Assembly (NCBI RefSeq): GCF_009857435.1
Contig: NZ_WWCK01000005.1
Span: 558,001 to 622,000 of the forward strand
DNA: 64,000 nt
Reading direction: 5' to 3'
Source: Duganella rivi
GTDB taxonomy: Bacteria; Pseudomonadota; Gammaproteobacteria; Burkholderiales; Burkholderiaceae_D
The translations under genes were made by a program, and so were the position numbers. Below the pieces are notes generated by a model that saw only the letters and a list, made by a program, of their open reading frames with translations, did not search any database and was not told where the DNA came from. This document shows positions 51,946 through 61,019 of this stretch, piece by piece; the stretch's first letter is position 1, and every line of letters starts with the position of its first letter.

Positions 51946-52932
51946 TTACTTGGCCGCTTCTTTATTGATTGCCGAGATCAGCTCTTTGCCGATGCGGCCT
52001 TCCATCTGCTGGTGCACTGGCAGCAGCGCCTTGCGCCAGTCGGCCTGCTCTTTCACGCTGAGCGTGTAGATCTCGGTCTTGCCGGTCTTCTTGATGGCTT
52101 CCAGCGCCAGATCGTTGTCGCGCTGGGCGATGGCTTTCTCGAAGGTGGTGGCATCCTTCATCGCCTTATCCAGCGCGGCGCGGATGTCGGCTGGCAGGCC
52201 GTCCCAGAACTTCTTGTTGACGATCACCGCGTAGCCCAGGTAGCCGTGGTTGGACACGGTCACGTACTTCTGCACTTCGTGCATCTTCTGGGTGTACATA
52301 TTCGATGGCGGGTTCTCGGTGCCGTCTACCACGCCGGTTTGCAGTGCCTGGTACACCTCGGAGAACGCCAGCACTTGCGGGTTGGCGCCCAGTGCGCGCA
52401 TCTGCGCGTCCAGCACTTTGGACGACTGGATACGCATCTTCAGGCCTTTGAAATCAGCCGGCGCGCGCAGCGGCTTGTTGGCCGACATCACCTTGAAGCC
52501 GTTATCCCAGAAGGCCAGGCCGGTAATGCCCTTCGGCTCCAGCTTCTTCAGCAGCGACTTGCCGATTTCACCTTCGGTCACGTTGTACAGCGCCGTCTTC
52601 GATGGGAAGATGAACGGCAGGTCGAAGGCTTCGAATTCCTTCACGCCCAGCGGGCCAAATTTTGCCAGCGACGGCGCCAGCATCTGTACCGCGCCCAGCT
52701 GCAGCGCTTCAAGTTCTTCCTTGTCCTTGTACAGCTGGCTGTTTGGATATACCTCGACCTTCACGCGGCCGTTGGTGGCTTTTTCCGCCAGTTGTTTGAA
52801 GCGCTCTGCGGCCTGGCCTTTCGGCGTGTCGGTAGCAACCACGTGGCTGAATTTGATGACGATAGGCGCTTGAGCATACGCGTTGAAGCTCAGCGCCGCG
52901 CTCAGGACGAGCAGGGCGTGTTTCAGTTTCAT
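51946..52932 (-). CDS. dctP: TRAP transporter substrate-binding protein DctP (C4-dicarboxylate type)
   Basis: A 328-residue periplasmic protein with signal peptide MKLKHALLVLSAALSFNAYA. The mature part, IVIKFSHVVATDTPKGQAAERF, is typical of the DctP group binding succinate, fumarate or malate. The conserved substrate-carboxylate Arg is in GLKMRIQSSKVLD, and FSEVYQALQTGVVDGTENPPSN follows. First gene of dctPQM and divergent from the dctS-type kinase, which probably controls it. Confidence 0.93.
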   Translation of the reverse strand: MKLKHALLVLSAALSFNAYAQAPIVIKFSHVVATDTPKGQAAERFKQLAEKATNGRVKVEVYPNSQLYKDKEELEALQLGAVQMLAPSLAKFGPLGVKEFEAFDLPFIFPSKTALYNVTEGEIGKSLLKKLEPKGITGLAFWDNGFKVMSANKPLRAPADFKGLKMRIQSSKVLDAQMRALGANPQVLAFSEVYQALQTGVVDGTENPPSNMYTQKMHEVQKYVTVSNHGYLGYAVIVNKKFWDGLPADIRAALDKAMKDATTFEKAIAQRDNDLALEAIKKTGKTEIYTLSVKEQADWRKALLPVHQQMEGRIGKELISAINKEAAK

Positions 52933-53060
52933 GAAGTCTCCTGGTGAAGTGTTACGTTAAACTTATTCTATTTTCACCGATTCTTATAAATCGCTGCAAG
53001 ACTGGCAACTGTGGATAACCACAATGGCCACCCTGGCGCGACCAGCTACTCTGACTGCCC

Positions 53061-55079
53061 ATGACGCCATCGCCTTCTACAGCGCCTGCCGCGCGCCGCC
53101 GCCCGCATTCCAGCACCTCGCTGCGCTGGCTGCTGCCCATCGTGCTGGTGTTGTTTTTTCTGGCGATTCTGATCTGGCTACCGTGGCAAGCGCGCCAGAT
53201 GGAAAGCAACGAGCGCCAGGAGCAGCTGATTGCCGACACCCTGTGGGTCGAGCAAACCATCCGCTTCCAGCTGGGGCGCGACGAGGAAAGCCTGCGCACG
53301 CTGGCGCTGGAAATCACCTCCAACAATCTCACGCACAAGCAGCTGCACGACCACATGGCGCGCCTGCTGAAAAACGGCCACGAGCTGCTGCGCGTGGTGT
53401 GGATCAAGCCTGACGGAGAACTGGGCGGCAGCAGCGACCCACTCGGGCGCCCGGTATCGCTGTCGACGGCCTCCAAGGCCACCGCCGACATCACGCGCAA
53501 AACGCGCCGCGCCATGTACACCCAGCCGGAAGCGCAAACGCCGAACGAATCGGCGGCGCCATCGGCGGTGCTGATGGATTACCATGTGCCGCTGTTCCGC
53601 GGCGACGAATATCTCGGCAGCCTGGTCGCCACTTATCAGACCAGCGTCATGCTGGAAGAGATGGTGCCGTGGTGGTTCGCGCAGGACAACCAGGTGACGC
53701 TGGTGGATCGCGACGACAAAGTGCTGGCGCGGCGCGCGGCGGCTGGCCCTGGCCACGGCGTCTACACCCACAAGCGCGCGCTCGATTTGCCGGGCGCCTC
53801 GGTCACGCTGGTGACGGATAGCGTAAAGAGCGAGCCGCAGCTGCTGCCTAATCTGCTGGTCGGTTCGGTAATCGTGCTGTCGCTAGGCCTGTTATGGAGC
53901 TTGCTCGCGCTGTGGGGCCACATCTCGAAGCGCCTTGCAGCAGAAGGTGCGCTGCGCCAGCAGATGACCTTCCGCACCGCGATGGAAAACTCGCTGGTGA
54001 CCGGCTTGCGCGCACGCGATCTGGAAGGCCGCATCACCTATGTGAATCCGGCCTTCTGCCAGATCGTCGGCTACCCGGCCGAGGAAATCGTCGGCAAACT
54101 GCCGCCCATGCCCTACTGGGCGCCGGAAGCGATGGCTGAATACCAGACGCGGTTTGCCAACGTCCTGGCGGGCAAAGTCACGCCGCAATTCGAAACCTTC
54201 TTCCAGCGTCCAGATGGTGAGCGCGTGCCAGTGCTGATCTTTGAAGCACCGCTGGTGGACAACGACGGTAAGCAGACCGGCTGGATGGGCTCCATCCTCG
54301 ACATCTCCGATCGCAAGCGCATCGAAGAACTGAATCGCCAGCAGCAAGAAAAGCTGCAAGCATCAGCGCGCATGGCGACCATGGGCGAAATCGCCTCGAT
54401 GCTGGCGCACGAACTGAACCAGCCGCTGGCCGCGATATCGAGCTACACCACCGGCGCCTTGAATGTGCTGGATCGCGACGGCCCGGTCGACTGCAACATC
54501 CTCAAGCCGGCGCTGGAACAAGCAGGCGCGCAGGCGCAGCGCGCCGGTCAGATCATCCGCAGCGTGCACGAATTTGTGAAGAAACGCGAACCGCTGCGGC
54601 AGGAAGTGGCGATAGGATCGCTGCTGGAGAGCATCCGCGCGCTGATCGAACTGCAAGCGCGCCAAAGCTACGTTTCATTCCGCACCGAGATTCCGGCCGA
54701 CCTGCCGGCGGTGCGCGCCGACCGCGTAATGATCGAACAAGTGCTGCTCAACCTCACGCGCAACGGCATCGAGGCGATGCAGCACGTGCAGCCGCAGCGC
54801 CGCATCCTCAACGTGGTGGCGGCGTATGACGAAGCGACGGCGCAAGTGAGCGTGGCGGTGATCGACCAGGGGCACGGCATCCCGGAAGAAGTGGCGCAGC
54901 GCTTGTTCTCGCCGTTCTTCTCGACCAAGGCGGAAGGCATGGGCATGGGCCTCAACATCTGCCGGACTGCGATAGAATTCCACGGTGGCGCACTGACCTT
55001 CCGCGCCAACCCGCAAGGGGGAACCATATTCACGTTCGTGCTGCCGGCCGCGCCGGTCGCCACGGCACAGGAGACATAA
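53061..55079 (+). CDS. dctS: Sensor histidine kinase of the DctS type
   Basis: A 672-residue membrane kinase. TM1 (WLLPIVLVLFFLAILIW) and TM2 (near residues 268-292) enclose a periplasmic sensor domain of about 225 residues. A PAS domain (TGLRARDLEGRITYVNPAFC, GWMGSILDISDRK) follows. Then comes HisKA with MGEIASMLAHELNQPLAA (phospho-His450) and an HATPase domain (GHGIPEEVAQRLFSPFFSTK, GMGMGLNICRTAIEFHGG). Position next to dctPQM and before a FixJ-type regulator fits control of C4-dicarboxylate uptake, as in DctSR systems. The start has no clear ribosome-binding site. Confidence 0.9.
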   Translation: MTPSPSTAPAARRRPHSSTSLRWLLPIVLVLFFLAILIWLPWQARQMESNERQEQLIADTLWVEQTIRFQLGRDEESLRTLALEITSNNLTHKQLHDHMARLLKNGHELLRVVWIKPDGELGGSSDPLGRPVSLSTASKATADITRKTRRAMYTQPEAQTPNESAAPSAVLMDYHVPLFRGDEYLGSLVATYQTSVMLEEMVPWWFAQDNQVTLVDRDDKVLARRAAAGPGHGVYTHKRALDLPGASVTLVTDSVKSEPQLLPNLLVGSVIVLSLGLLWSLLALWGHISKRLAAEGALRQQMTFRTAMENSLVTGLRARDLEGRITYVNPAFCQIVGYPAEEIVGKLPPMPYWAPEAMAEYQTRFANVLAGKVTPQFETFFQRPDGERVPVLIFEAPLVDNDGKQTGWMGSILDISDRKRIEELNRQQQEKLQASARMATMGEIASMLAHELNQPLAAISSYTTGALNVLDRDGPVDCNILKPALEQAGAQAQRAGQIIRSVHEFVKKREPLRQEVAIGSLLESIRALIELQARQSYVSFRTEIPADLPAVRADRVMIEQVLLNLTRNGIEAMQHVQPQRRILNVVAAYDEATAQVSVAVIDQGHGIPEEVAQRLFSPFFSTKAEGMGMGLNICRTAIEFHGGALTFRANPQGGTIFTFVLPAAPVATAQET

Positions 55080-55083
55080 CAAG

Positions 55084-55671
55084 ATGCTGCATATCGTTGA
55101 CGATGAAGCGGTCGTGCGCGACTCACTTAGCTGGCTGGCCACTTCGCGGGCCATCCCGGCGCGCGCCTATGAATCAGGCGTGCACTTTCTCGCGCAAATC
55201 GGCAGCGGCTCGTTCGACGCCGATGGCGACTGCCTGCTGCTCGATGTACGCATGCCGGACATGAACGGCGTGGCGGTGTTCGACCAGCTGCTGTCGCGCG
55301 GACTGGTGCAGCGCATGCCGGTGATCTTCCTGACCGGTCACGGCGACGTGCCGATGGCGGTGGACAGCTTGAAGCGCGGCGCCTTCGACTTCTTCGAAAA
55401 ACCGTTCAACGACAACCAGCTGATGGACCGCGTGCAGGAAGCCTTAGCCACCTCGCGCCGCGCCGGTGAAACGGCCGCCGTCCACGCACGCCTGGCCACG
55501 CTGTCGGTGCGCGAGCGCGAAGTGCTGGATCTCATCCTGGCCGGCAAAATGAACAAGGTGGTGGCCGACCAGCTAGGCATCAGCATGCGCACGGTAGAAG
55601 TTCACCGCGCCCACATCTTCGACAAAATGCAGGTTAAAACTGCGGTTGAGTTGGCCGGTCTGCTGAAGTAA
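55084..55671 (+). CDS. dctR: Response regulator, FixJ/NarL type (DctR)
   Basis: A 195-residue regulator: receiver domain with VDDEAVV, phospho-acceptor Asp54 in LLLDVRMPDMNG, and TGHGDVPMAV and KPF. The output domain is a LuxR-type HTH, LSVREREVLDLILAGKMNKVVADQLGISMRTVEVHRAHIF. It starts 4 nt after dctS. Likely activator of the divergent dctPQM operon through the 128-bp gap at 52933-53060; no operator was recognised there. Confidence 0.93.
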   Translation: MLHIVDDEAVVRDSLSWLATSRAIPARAYESGVHFLAQIGSGSFDADGDCLLLDVRMPDMNGVAVFDQLLSRGLVQRMPVIFLTGHGDVPMAVDSLKRGAFDFFEKPFNDNQLMDRVQEALATSRRAGETAAVHARLATLSVREREVLDLILAGKMNKVVADQLGISMRTVEVHRAHIFDKMQVKTAVELAGLLK

Positions 55672-55728
55672 GAAAAAAGCAACAAGCTCCGTTGGCTGTG
55701 ATACATTTAGCAACCAACAGGAGACTTC

Positions 55729-56565
55729 ATGAGCATCGCCCAGCAGATCGTTCCGCCCGTTCTTGGCTTCCGCAATCGCTTCTTCTCGCATCCCATTACC
55801 CGCATGGTCATCGGTGTGATTGCCGTACTGGCGCCGATTACTCTCACCATGATCCTGGCCGACATCCTCGTGCCCAAGCCGCTGCGCGTGGGCGGCTGGC
55901 CGTTCCTGCTGGCGACGGCGATGAGCGTGTTGAGTTACCGCTATTTCGTGCGCCGTACCGAGTCCGGGCGCGCACTGACCGAACTGGCGATGCCGGGCGC
56001 CGCACGTGAAGCTGGCGCCGGCATCGTGCTGGGCGCGAGCCTAGGCTTGGCCGTCGCCGGCCTGTTGGCCTTGGCGGGCGCGTTCCACGTCACCGGCAGC
56101 AACGACTGGACCATCATGCTCAAGACCTTGCCCGAGCAAATGATGGTCGCCATCTTCGAAGAATTGATTTTCCGCGCGGTGCTGTTCCGTCTCGTTGAGC
56201 AACGCTGGGGCACGCGCGTGGCACTAGTGTCGTCGTTCGTACTGTTCGCCGCAGCGCACCTGCCGAACGAAGGCGTGAGCGTGCTGGGCGTCGTGATCAC
56301 CGGCGTGGCCGGCCTCACGCACAGCGCCGCCTACATGGTCACGCGCCGCCTGTGGCTGCCGATCGGCCTGCACTTCGGCTGGAACTATCTGTTCGACGGC
56401 GTGTTTGCGGTTCCCGTTTCCGGCCACGCCGCGCGCGGCTGGCTACAAGTCAGCATGCCCGGTCCAGAATGGCTGAGCGGCGGCCACTACGGCGTAGAAG
56501 CCTCCGCCGCCGCCCTGCTGGTCTGGGCCATCGCCACCCTCCTCCTCCTGCGCCGCAAACAATAA
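55729..56565 (+). CDS. CPBP-family intramembrane metalloprotease
   Basis: A 278-residue membrane protein with about seven hydrophobic segments. It has the CPBP (Abi/CAAX-protease-like) motifs: EELIFRAVLFRLVE (Glu144, Glu145, Arg149), LFAAAHLP (His177) and GLHFGWNYLFDG. Members include bacteriocin self-immunity proteins; the target here is unknown. CAACAGGAGACTTC precedes the ATG. Stands alone. Confidence 0.88.
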   Translation: MSIAQQIVPPVLGFRNRFFSHPITRMVIGVIAVLAPITLTMILADILVPKPLRVGGWPFLLATAMSVLSYRYFVRRTESGRALTELAMPGAAREAGAGIVLGASLGLAVAGLLALAGAFHVTGSNDWTIMLKTLPEQMMVAIFEELIFRAVLFRLVEQRWGTRVALVSSFVLFAAAHLPNEGVSVLGVVITGVAGLTHSAAYMVTRRLWLPIGLHFGWNYLFDGVFAVPVSGHAARGWLQVSMPGPEWLSGGHYGVEASAAALLVWAIATLLLLRRKQ

Positions 56566-56720
56566 ATCGAACCTGTGCTCGCTTGATTCACCTCAAGCGG
56601 CGTCCTACGATGAATTACGCATCAGCAGCTTAGGGCTATTGCGTGGTCGGGTCGTCCGTTTGACTTGGACACCAGTTGGCGATGATGCGCGAATCATTTC
56701 TTGCAGATATGGAGATCGAT

Positions 56721-56972
56721 ATGACACCCGAAAGTACTTCAAGTCCGTACTTTACCCAAGAGGAAATTGACGCCGCAATTGCAGCGGCCCCGGAATACAT
56801 CTTCGACCCCGACCGCCCTTTAGACCCCAGTAATGAAGCTGAATTGAATGCCTATTGGTCCAGAGGTATCGTAACCGTCCCCGGCGGGCATCCACATCAA
56901 GATCCATTGTGGAGGCTCCATAGAGCATTGCGGGCAGCGGTGAACCTGATAACCGCCAACGCTATCTATTAG
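56721..56972 (+). CDS. Hypothetical acidic protein
   Basis: An 83-residue protein: MTPESTSSPYFTQEEIDAAI, then APEYIFDPDRPLDPSNEAEL, and a helical end (LWRLHRALRAAVNLITANAIY). The ATG at 56721 has GGAG 6 nt upstream. Low pI and small size recall antitoxins or immunity proteins, but no family is recognised and no partner is obvious. Composition is less GC-rich than neighbours. Confidence 0.45.
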   Translation: MTPESTSSPYFTQEEIDAAIAAAPEYIFDPDRPLDPSNEAELNAYWSRGIVTVPGGHPHQDPLWRLHRALRAAVNLITANAIY

Positions 56973-57007
56973 CAACTCTGTATGATCAACTGGACAAAGC
57001 ATATCGG

Positions 57008-57748
57008 CTAGTAACGAAAACGGATGGGCATGGGCTCAAGTCGCTCTAAGCTCGTTGAGATGACTTTTTGACGAATTGGATCATAGTCTGGTTTCACCAA
57101 GGACAAGACATGCTTCGCGTCGTCGAATCGGCCTTGCTCTCGAAAGAGTTCAGCCAGCAATATATTATCCCCGTCATCGCAGGTACGCGTCACAAACAGC
57201 GCGGTCAGAGCGGCCATATTCTCACGCTGCTCGTCGGAGACCTCGAAACGTGGGAAGCTGATGGGGCGATCCGGCCGCCGATAGACCGGCGCCGGCTTAC
57301 GCCGTACCTTGTCCCACCACGTGCGGCGATCCGGGTTAGCGGCATGCCATTCAGCCTGGATGTCTGCTTCTTCCTTATCACGATGCGCGCGATACTCTTC
57401 CCGATAGGCGTGGTTCAAATCACGCCACAGATCTAGCCTCATTGCGCGCATCAGGTTAGGCTCAACATTTTTCGCAATATGCAGCCGAAAATCGTCAGTA
57501 CTGGCCCACGCCGGACTTGGCAAGTCAGACGACTCCTTCACCTCAACCAATTCGCACTCCCGCGAGAGAAACAGACTGCCGCAGGTGCACGCGCGCACAC
57601 CTTCACCAATAGGCATCGCTGCCCCGTCACTCCACCCATCCGTCCAATATTCGAAGGCACAGAAATTCATCGAACGATAATTCGGATAGGCGTAGTGATT
57701 GCCGCAGCACGGCGCGCGCAGCACGCGCACGCCGGAAATAATGGTCAT
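57008..57748 (-). CDS. Hypothetical protein with N-terminal Cys-rich module
   Basis: A 246-residue protein. The N-terminus has VLRAPCCGNHYAYPNYRSMN and, further on, GVRACTCGSLFLSRECELVEV, giving paired cysteines consistent with a zinc ribbon. The middle is rich in charged helices (EEYRAHRDKEEADIQAEW) and the end, LLAELFREQGRFDDAKHVLSLV, resembles a TPR unit. No known family. The ATG follows the stop of the DUF885 gene by 1 nt, so the two are in one transcript. Confidence 0.6.
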   Translation of the reverse strand: MTIISGVRVLRAPCCGNHYAYPNYRSMNFCAFEYWTDGWSDGAAMPIGEGVRACTCGSLFLSRECELVEVKESSDLPSPAWASTDDFRLHIAKNVEPNLMRAMRLDLWRDLNHAYREEYRAHRDKEEADIQAEWHAANPDRRTWWDKVRRKPAPVYRRPDRPISFPRFEVSDEQRENMAALTALFVTRTCDDGDNILLAELFREQGRFDDAKHVLSLVKPDYDPIRQKVISTSLERLEPMPIRFRY

Positions 57749-57749
57749 A

Positions 57750-59510
57750 TCAGCTGGCCTTCTGCTGCGCGATCCACTCGTCGACGACTTTTTCCAGCAC
57801 GGACAGCGGGACGTTGCCGGTTTCAAGAACAGTGTTGTGGAAGCCCTTGATGTTGAACTTGTCGCCCAAGGCTTTCTGCGCCTTGGCGCGCAGGTCGAGG
57901 ATGCGGATCATGCCGATCTTGTAGGAACACGCCTGGCCCGGCATCACCACGTAACGATCCACCTCCGACGGCGCGATGCCGTAGTCGATGCCTTGCTGGC
58001 GCGTCCACTTCATCGCGTGCAGGCCGGTGTCCACCACCAGGCGGCGCGCGCGGAACAGTTCTGCATCGAGCTGGCCCAGTTTGCCGACCACGTCATCGCC
58101 ATACCAGCCATTCTCCGACGCCAGTTGCTCCGCATACAGCGCCCAGCCTTCGCCATACGCCGAGCCTACGCCAAATACGCGGTCGCGGCGATAGCGCGGC
58201 AGGCTGTTGTTCTCCTGTTGCAGCGCGACCTGGAAGTGGTGGCCCGGCACCGCCTCGTGATACACCAGGGTGCGCATGCCAACGATGCGGAAGTCCGGCC
58301 CCGGCATCGGCGCCCAGAAGATGCCAGGACGCGTGCCGTCTTTAGCAGGGCCGGTGTAATGCGCCGCCGCCGTCTTCTCGGTGAACAGGGGCTCGCGCTT
58401 CACCACCACCGGCGCTTTCGGCACGATGTCGAACAGGGTCTTCGCGCGCTCCTCGGCGTCGCGCATGATGCTGTCGTAACGCGCAAGCATTTGCGGACGC
58501 GGATCGGCTTCCTTCGGCTGCTGGTCTTTTTCCAGCTTGGTCATGCGATCCTTGATGCTGCCTTCGGTGTAGCCGATCGACGCCAGCAGGCCATTCATCT
58601 CCTTCTCGATGCGCGCCACTTCCAGCAGGCCGATTTCGTGGATCTGCTGCGGCGTGTAATCGGTGGAGGTCATTTGACGCAGCACCACCGCATACGCCTT
58701 GTCGCCATTCGGCAAGCGCCACAAGCCCGCATCGTTGTTCGTGTGCGGCAGCTGTTCTTGCAGCAGCGTGCGCGTACGCTGGAACACGGGAATGATGGAC
58801 TGCTTGACGATGCCGGCAGCATCAGCCGAAAACTTGGCCTGATCTTCAGCCGAGACATCCTTCACGCTCGCCATGCGCTGCACCAGCGAGGCCACGAATA
58901 CATTGCTCTCCGGCGCGCCATCGAGGAAGCGATCCAGCTGGCCAATCGACGCTTGGGTGATAAAGGTCGGCATGAAGATGCCGCGGCCTGCAGCGCCGCG
59001 CGCCTGCACAATGCCGGTATCCATCTTGCCCGCTACCGCTTTCAGACGCACGAGGTAGTTCTCGATATCACGGCGATTGCGGATCGGATGCTGCTGCGAC
59101 AGGAAGTTCACGATCTGCACGTGCAGGCCGGTGAACTGGTTGAACACGAAGTTATAGTCGCGGTACTGATACGCATCGACCGTGCCCTGCAAACTCCACG
59201 CGATGGTGGCGGCGCTGGCGCGCTGCTGCGGCGTCAGTTTCGATTGATCGATCTTCGCCAATTCCGCCAGCGACTTCTTGGCTTCCGCCACTTCGGCGGC
59301 ACGGAACACCACCGTATTCGGCGTCAGTTTGCGATCCAGCGCATCCTGCTCCTTGGCGTCGAAGTACTGCTTTTGCGTGGCTTGCTCCGGGTCGTTGCGT
59401 ACCTTGGCGTTGGCGACCTTGTCGGCCCAATCGTCAAAGGACACGGCGTGCGCAGCGACGGTGAACGATGCACCAACCAACAACGAAATTAATCTAAGTG
59501 AAGTTTGCAT
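57750..59510 (-). CDS. DUF885-family exported metallopeptidase-like protein
   Basis: A 586-residue protein with signal peptide (MQTSLRLISLLVGASFTVAAHA). The helical DUF885 body carries the metal-site motif YHEAVPGHHFQVALQQE, an HExxx-GHH variant of the HEXXH site, and GWALYAEQLASENGWY downstream supplying a Glu. LGYAVAP-type gating and a C-terminal SYKIGMIRILDLRAKAQ end the domain. Likely periplasmic peptidase; substrate unknown. The start at 59510 is chosen for the signal peptide. Confidence 0.85.
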   Translation of the reverse strand: MQTSLRLISLLVGASFTVAAHAVSFDDWADKVANAKVRNDPEQATQKQYFDAKEQDALDRKLTPNTVVFRAAEVAEAKKSLAELAKIDQSKLTPQQRASAATIAWSLQGTVDAYQYRDYNFVFNQFTGLHVQIVNFLSQQHPIRNRRDIENYLVRLKAVAGKMDTGIVQARGAAGRGIFMPTFITQASIGQLDRFLDGAPESNVFVASLVQRMASVKDVSAEDQAKFSADAAGIVKQSIIPVFQRTRTLLQEQLPHTNNDAGLWRLPNGDKAYAVVLRQMTSTDYTPQQIHEIGLLEVARIEKEMNGLLASIGYTEGSIKDRMTKLEKDQQPKEADPRPQMLARYDSIMRDAEERAKTLFDIVPKAPVVVKREPLFTEKTAAAHYTGPAKDGTRPGIFWAPMPGPDFRIVGMRTLVYHEAVPGHHFQVALQQENNSLPRYRRDRVFGVGSAYGEGWALYAEQLASENGWYGDDVVGKLGQLDAELFRARRLVVDTGLHAMKWTRQQGIDYGIAPSEVDRYVVMPGQACSYKIGMIRILDLRAKAQKALGDKFNIKGFHNTVLETGNVPLSVLEKVVDEWIAQQKAS

Positions 59511-59555
59511 TACATTGGGCCTTTGTAAGGAGAGAACCCAACGAGTGTAGCCCAC

Positions 59556-60977
59556 TCAAGCCAGCTTCTCAACCGTCGATTGATCCAGCTCGATGCGATT
59601 TCGTCCCCCCTGCTTGGCGCGGTACAGGGCTTGGTCGGCGCGCGCAAACCAGCGTTCGAAATTGGCGTCGTCATCGCGCACAATGGCCACGCCGAGACTG
59701 ATCTGCATCTGGAAGCTGACGTGGTCGTGCTTGACCACTGCCGCCGCCACCTCTTGCCGCAGGCGCTCGGCAAAGGCGTGAGCGCCGCGCATGCCGGTCT
59801 CCGGCAGCACGATCAGGAATTCTTCACCGCCATAGCGCCCCGCAAAATCCACAGCGCGCATTTCGGTTCGCATTACGCCCGCCAGACGGCGCAAGGCGGC
59901 ATCGCCAGCCGGATGGCCATAGTGATCGTTGACGTGTTTGAAGTGATCGATATCGAGCAGCACCATGGCCGTGCTGCGGCCCGAGCGGCGCGTGCGCTGC
60001 CACTCCGCTTCCATGCGCCGATCCGCCTCGCGCCGGTTCAGCAAGCCTGTCAGCGCATCGGTGGTGGCCAGCTTCTGCAACTCGGCCAGCAAACCATCCT
60101 GCGACTTCTGCCAATGCAGGAACAGCTGGTAGCCGAAGAACGCCATGAACAGCACGATCACCACGAACACCCAGTAGAAAATCCACATGGTCTGGCGCAG
60201 CGCGTCCAGGTTCACCTGAGCCTCCGCCAGCCCGGTGGTGGCATAGCCGTAGACCAGCACACCAAACGTCACGCAAGCGAGCAAGCCAAGCAGCGACTTG
60301 CGCGAACGGATATGCCCATCGCGCATCAGCCGTGGATGGGCAGTCTGCCAGCGCTGCACGCGCGGCCACAGTGCCGCCATCAACGGCCCGACAATGAATA
60401 CGCTTTGCATGAAGGCGCCCAGCCACCAGCCCTGCCACACCGGCAGCAGCGCGGTGCGGTCATAGCCATTGGTATAGCTCCAGATCAGCGCACCGCTGGA
60501 GCTGAACACGCAGGCCACAAACGACTGCTGCACGTAGAACAGCAAGTCACTCACGCCGCGCAAATCGCGCCGCATGGCAGTGGCGCGGTAGCCGATCACC
60601 ATCACGGCAAAACCGAGCGGATTGGAAAGCGCAAACAGCAAGGCCCAGAACAAGGGCATGCCGGCATACAGCGCCAGCGAGAGCGTGGCGAAATAGGCGG
60701 GAACCGCGCCCCACCACCAGCCCAATGTGAGGGTCAGCAGCAGGCAAATCAAAAGAGGCGGATAAACGGTGAGGTAGACGGCGACGCCGCCGAATTCAAA
60801 TGGAATGCCAGACCAGCCCCACACCACCATGCCCACGCCCAGCCAGATGCACAGCGCGATCAGCACCAGCCAGCCACCGAACAAGCAGGCTTGCTGCAAG
60901 CGACTGCCGTTGCGCAATAGGCGCGAAGGCGACAGTTCCCGGTACGGCGGCGGCTTTTCGGCGGCGGGCTTGGTCAA
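59556..60977 (-). CDS. MASE1-GGDEF diguanylate cyclase
   Basis: A 473-residue membrane cyclase. The N-terminal 290 residues hold about eight transmembrane segments in the MASE1 pattern (YLTVYPPLLICLLLTLTLGWWWGAVPAYF, ALLFALSNPLGFAVMVIGY). The C-terminal GGDEF domain has LATTDALTGLLNRREADRR, DIDHFKHVNDHYGHPAGD and RYGGEEFLIVLPETG, with an I-site RAVD five residues before. It should be active and feedback-inhibited. The gene is followed downstream by the DUF885 gene in the same direction. Confidence 0.9.
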   Translation of the reverse strand: MTKPAAEKPPPYRELSPSRLLRNGSRLQQACLFGGWLVLIALCIWLGVGMVVWGWSGIPFEFGGVAVYLTVYPPLLICLLLTLTLGWWWGAVPAYFATLSLALYAGMPLFWALLFALSNPLGFAVMVIGYRATAMRRDLRGVSDLLFYVQQSFVACVFSSSGALIWSYTNGYDRTALLPVWQGWWLGAFMQSVFIVGPLMAALWPRVQRWQTAHPRLMRDGHIRSRKSLLGLLACVTFGVLVYGYATTGLAEAQVNLDALRQTMWIFYWVFVVIVLFMAFFGYQLFLHWQKSQDGLLAELQKLATTDALTGLLNRREADRRMEAEWQRTRRSGRSTAMVLLDIDHFKHVNDHYGHPAGDAALRRLAGVMRTEMRAVDFAGRYGGEEFLIVLPETGMRGAHAFAERLRQEVAAAVVKHDHVSFQMQISLGVAIVRDDDANFERWFARADQALYRAKQGGRNRIELDQSTVEKLA

Positions 60978-61019
60978 AGCGTTTCCCCTTGATGTCCTGC
61001 CAATTATACCGCCGTTGTC

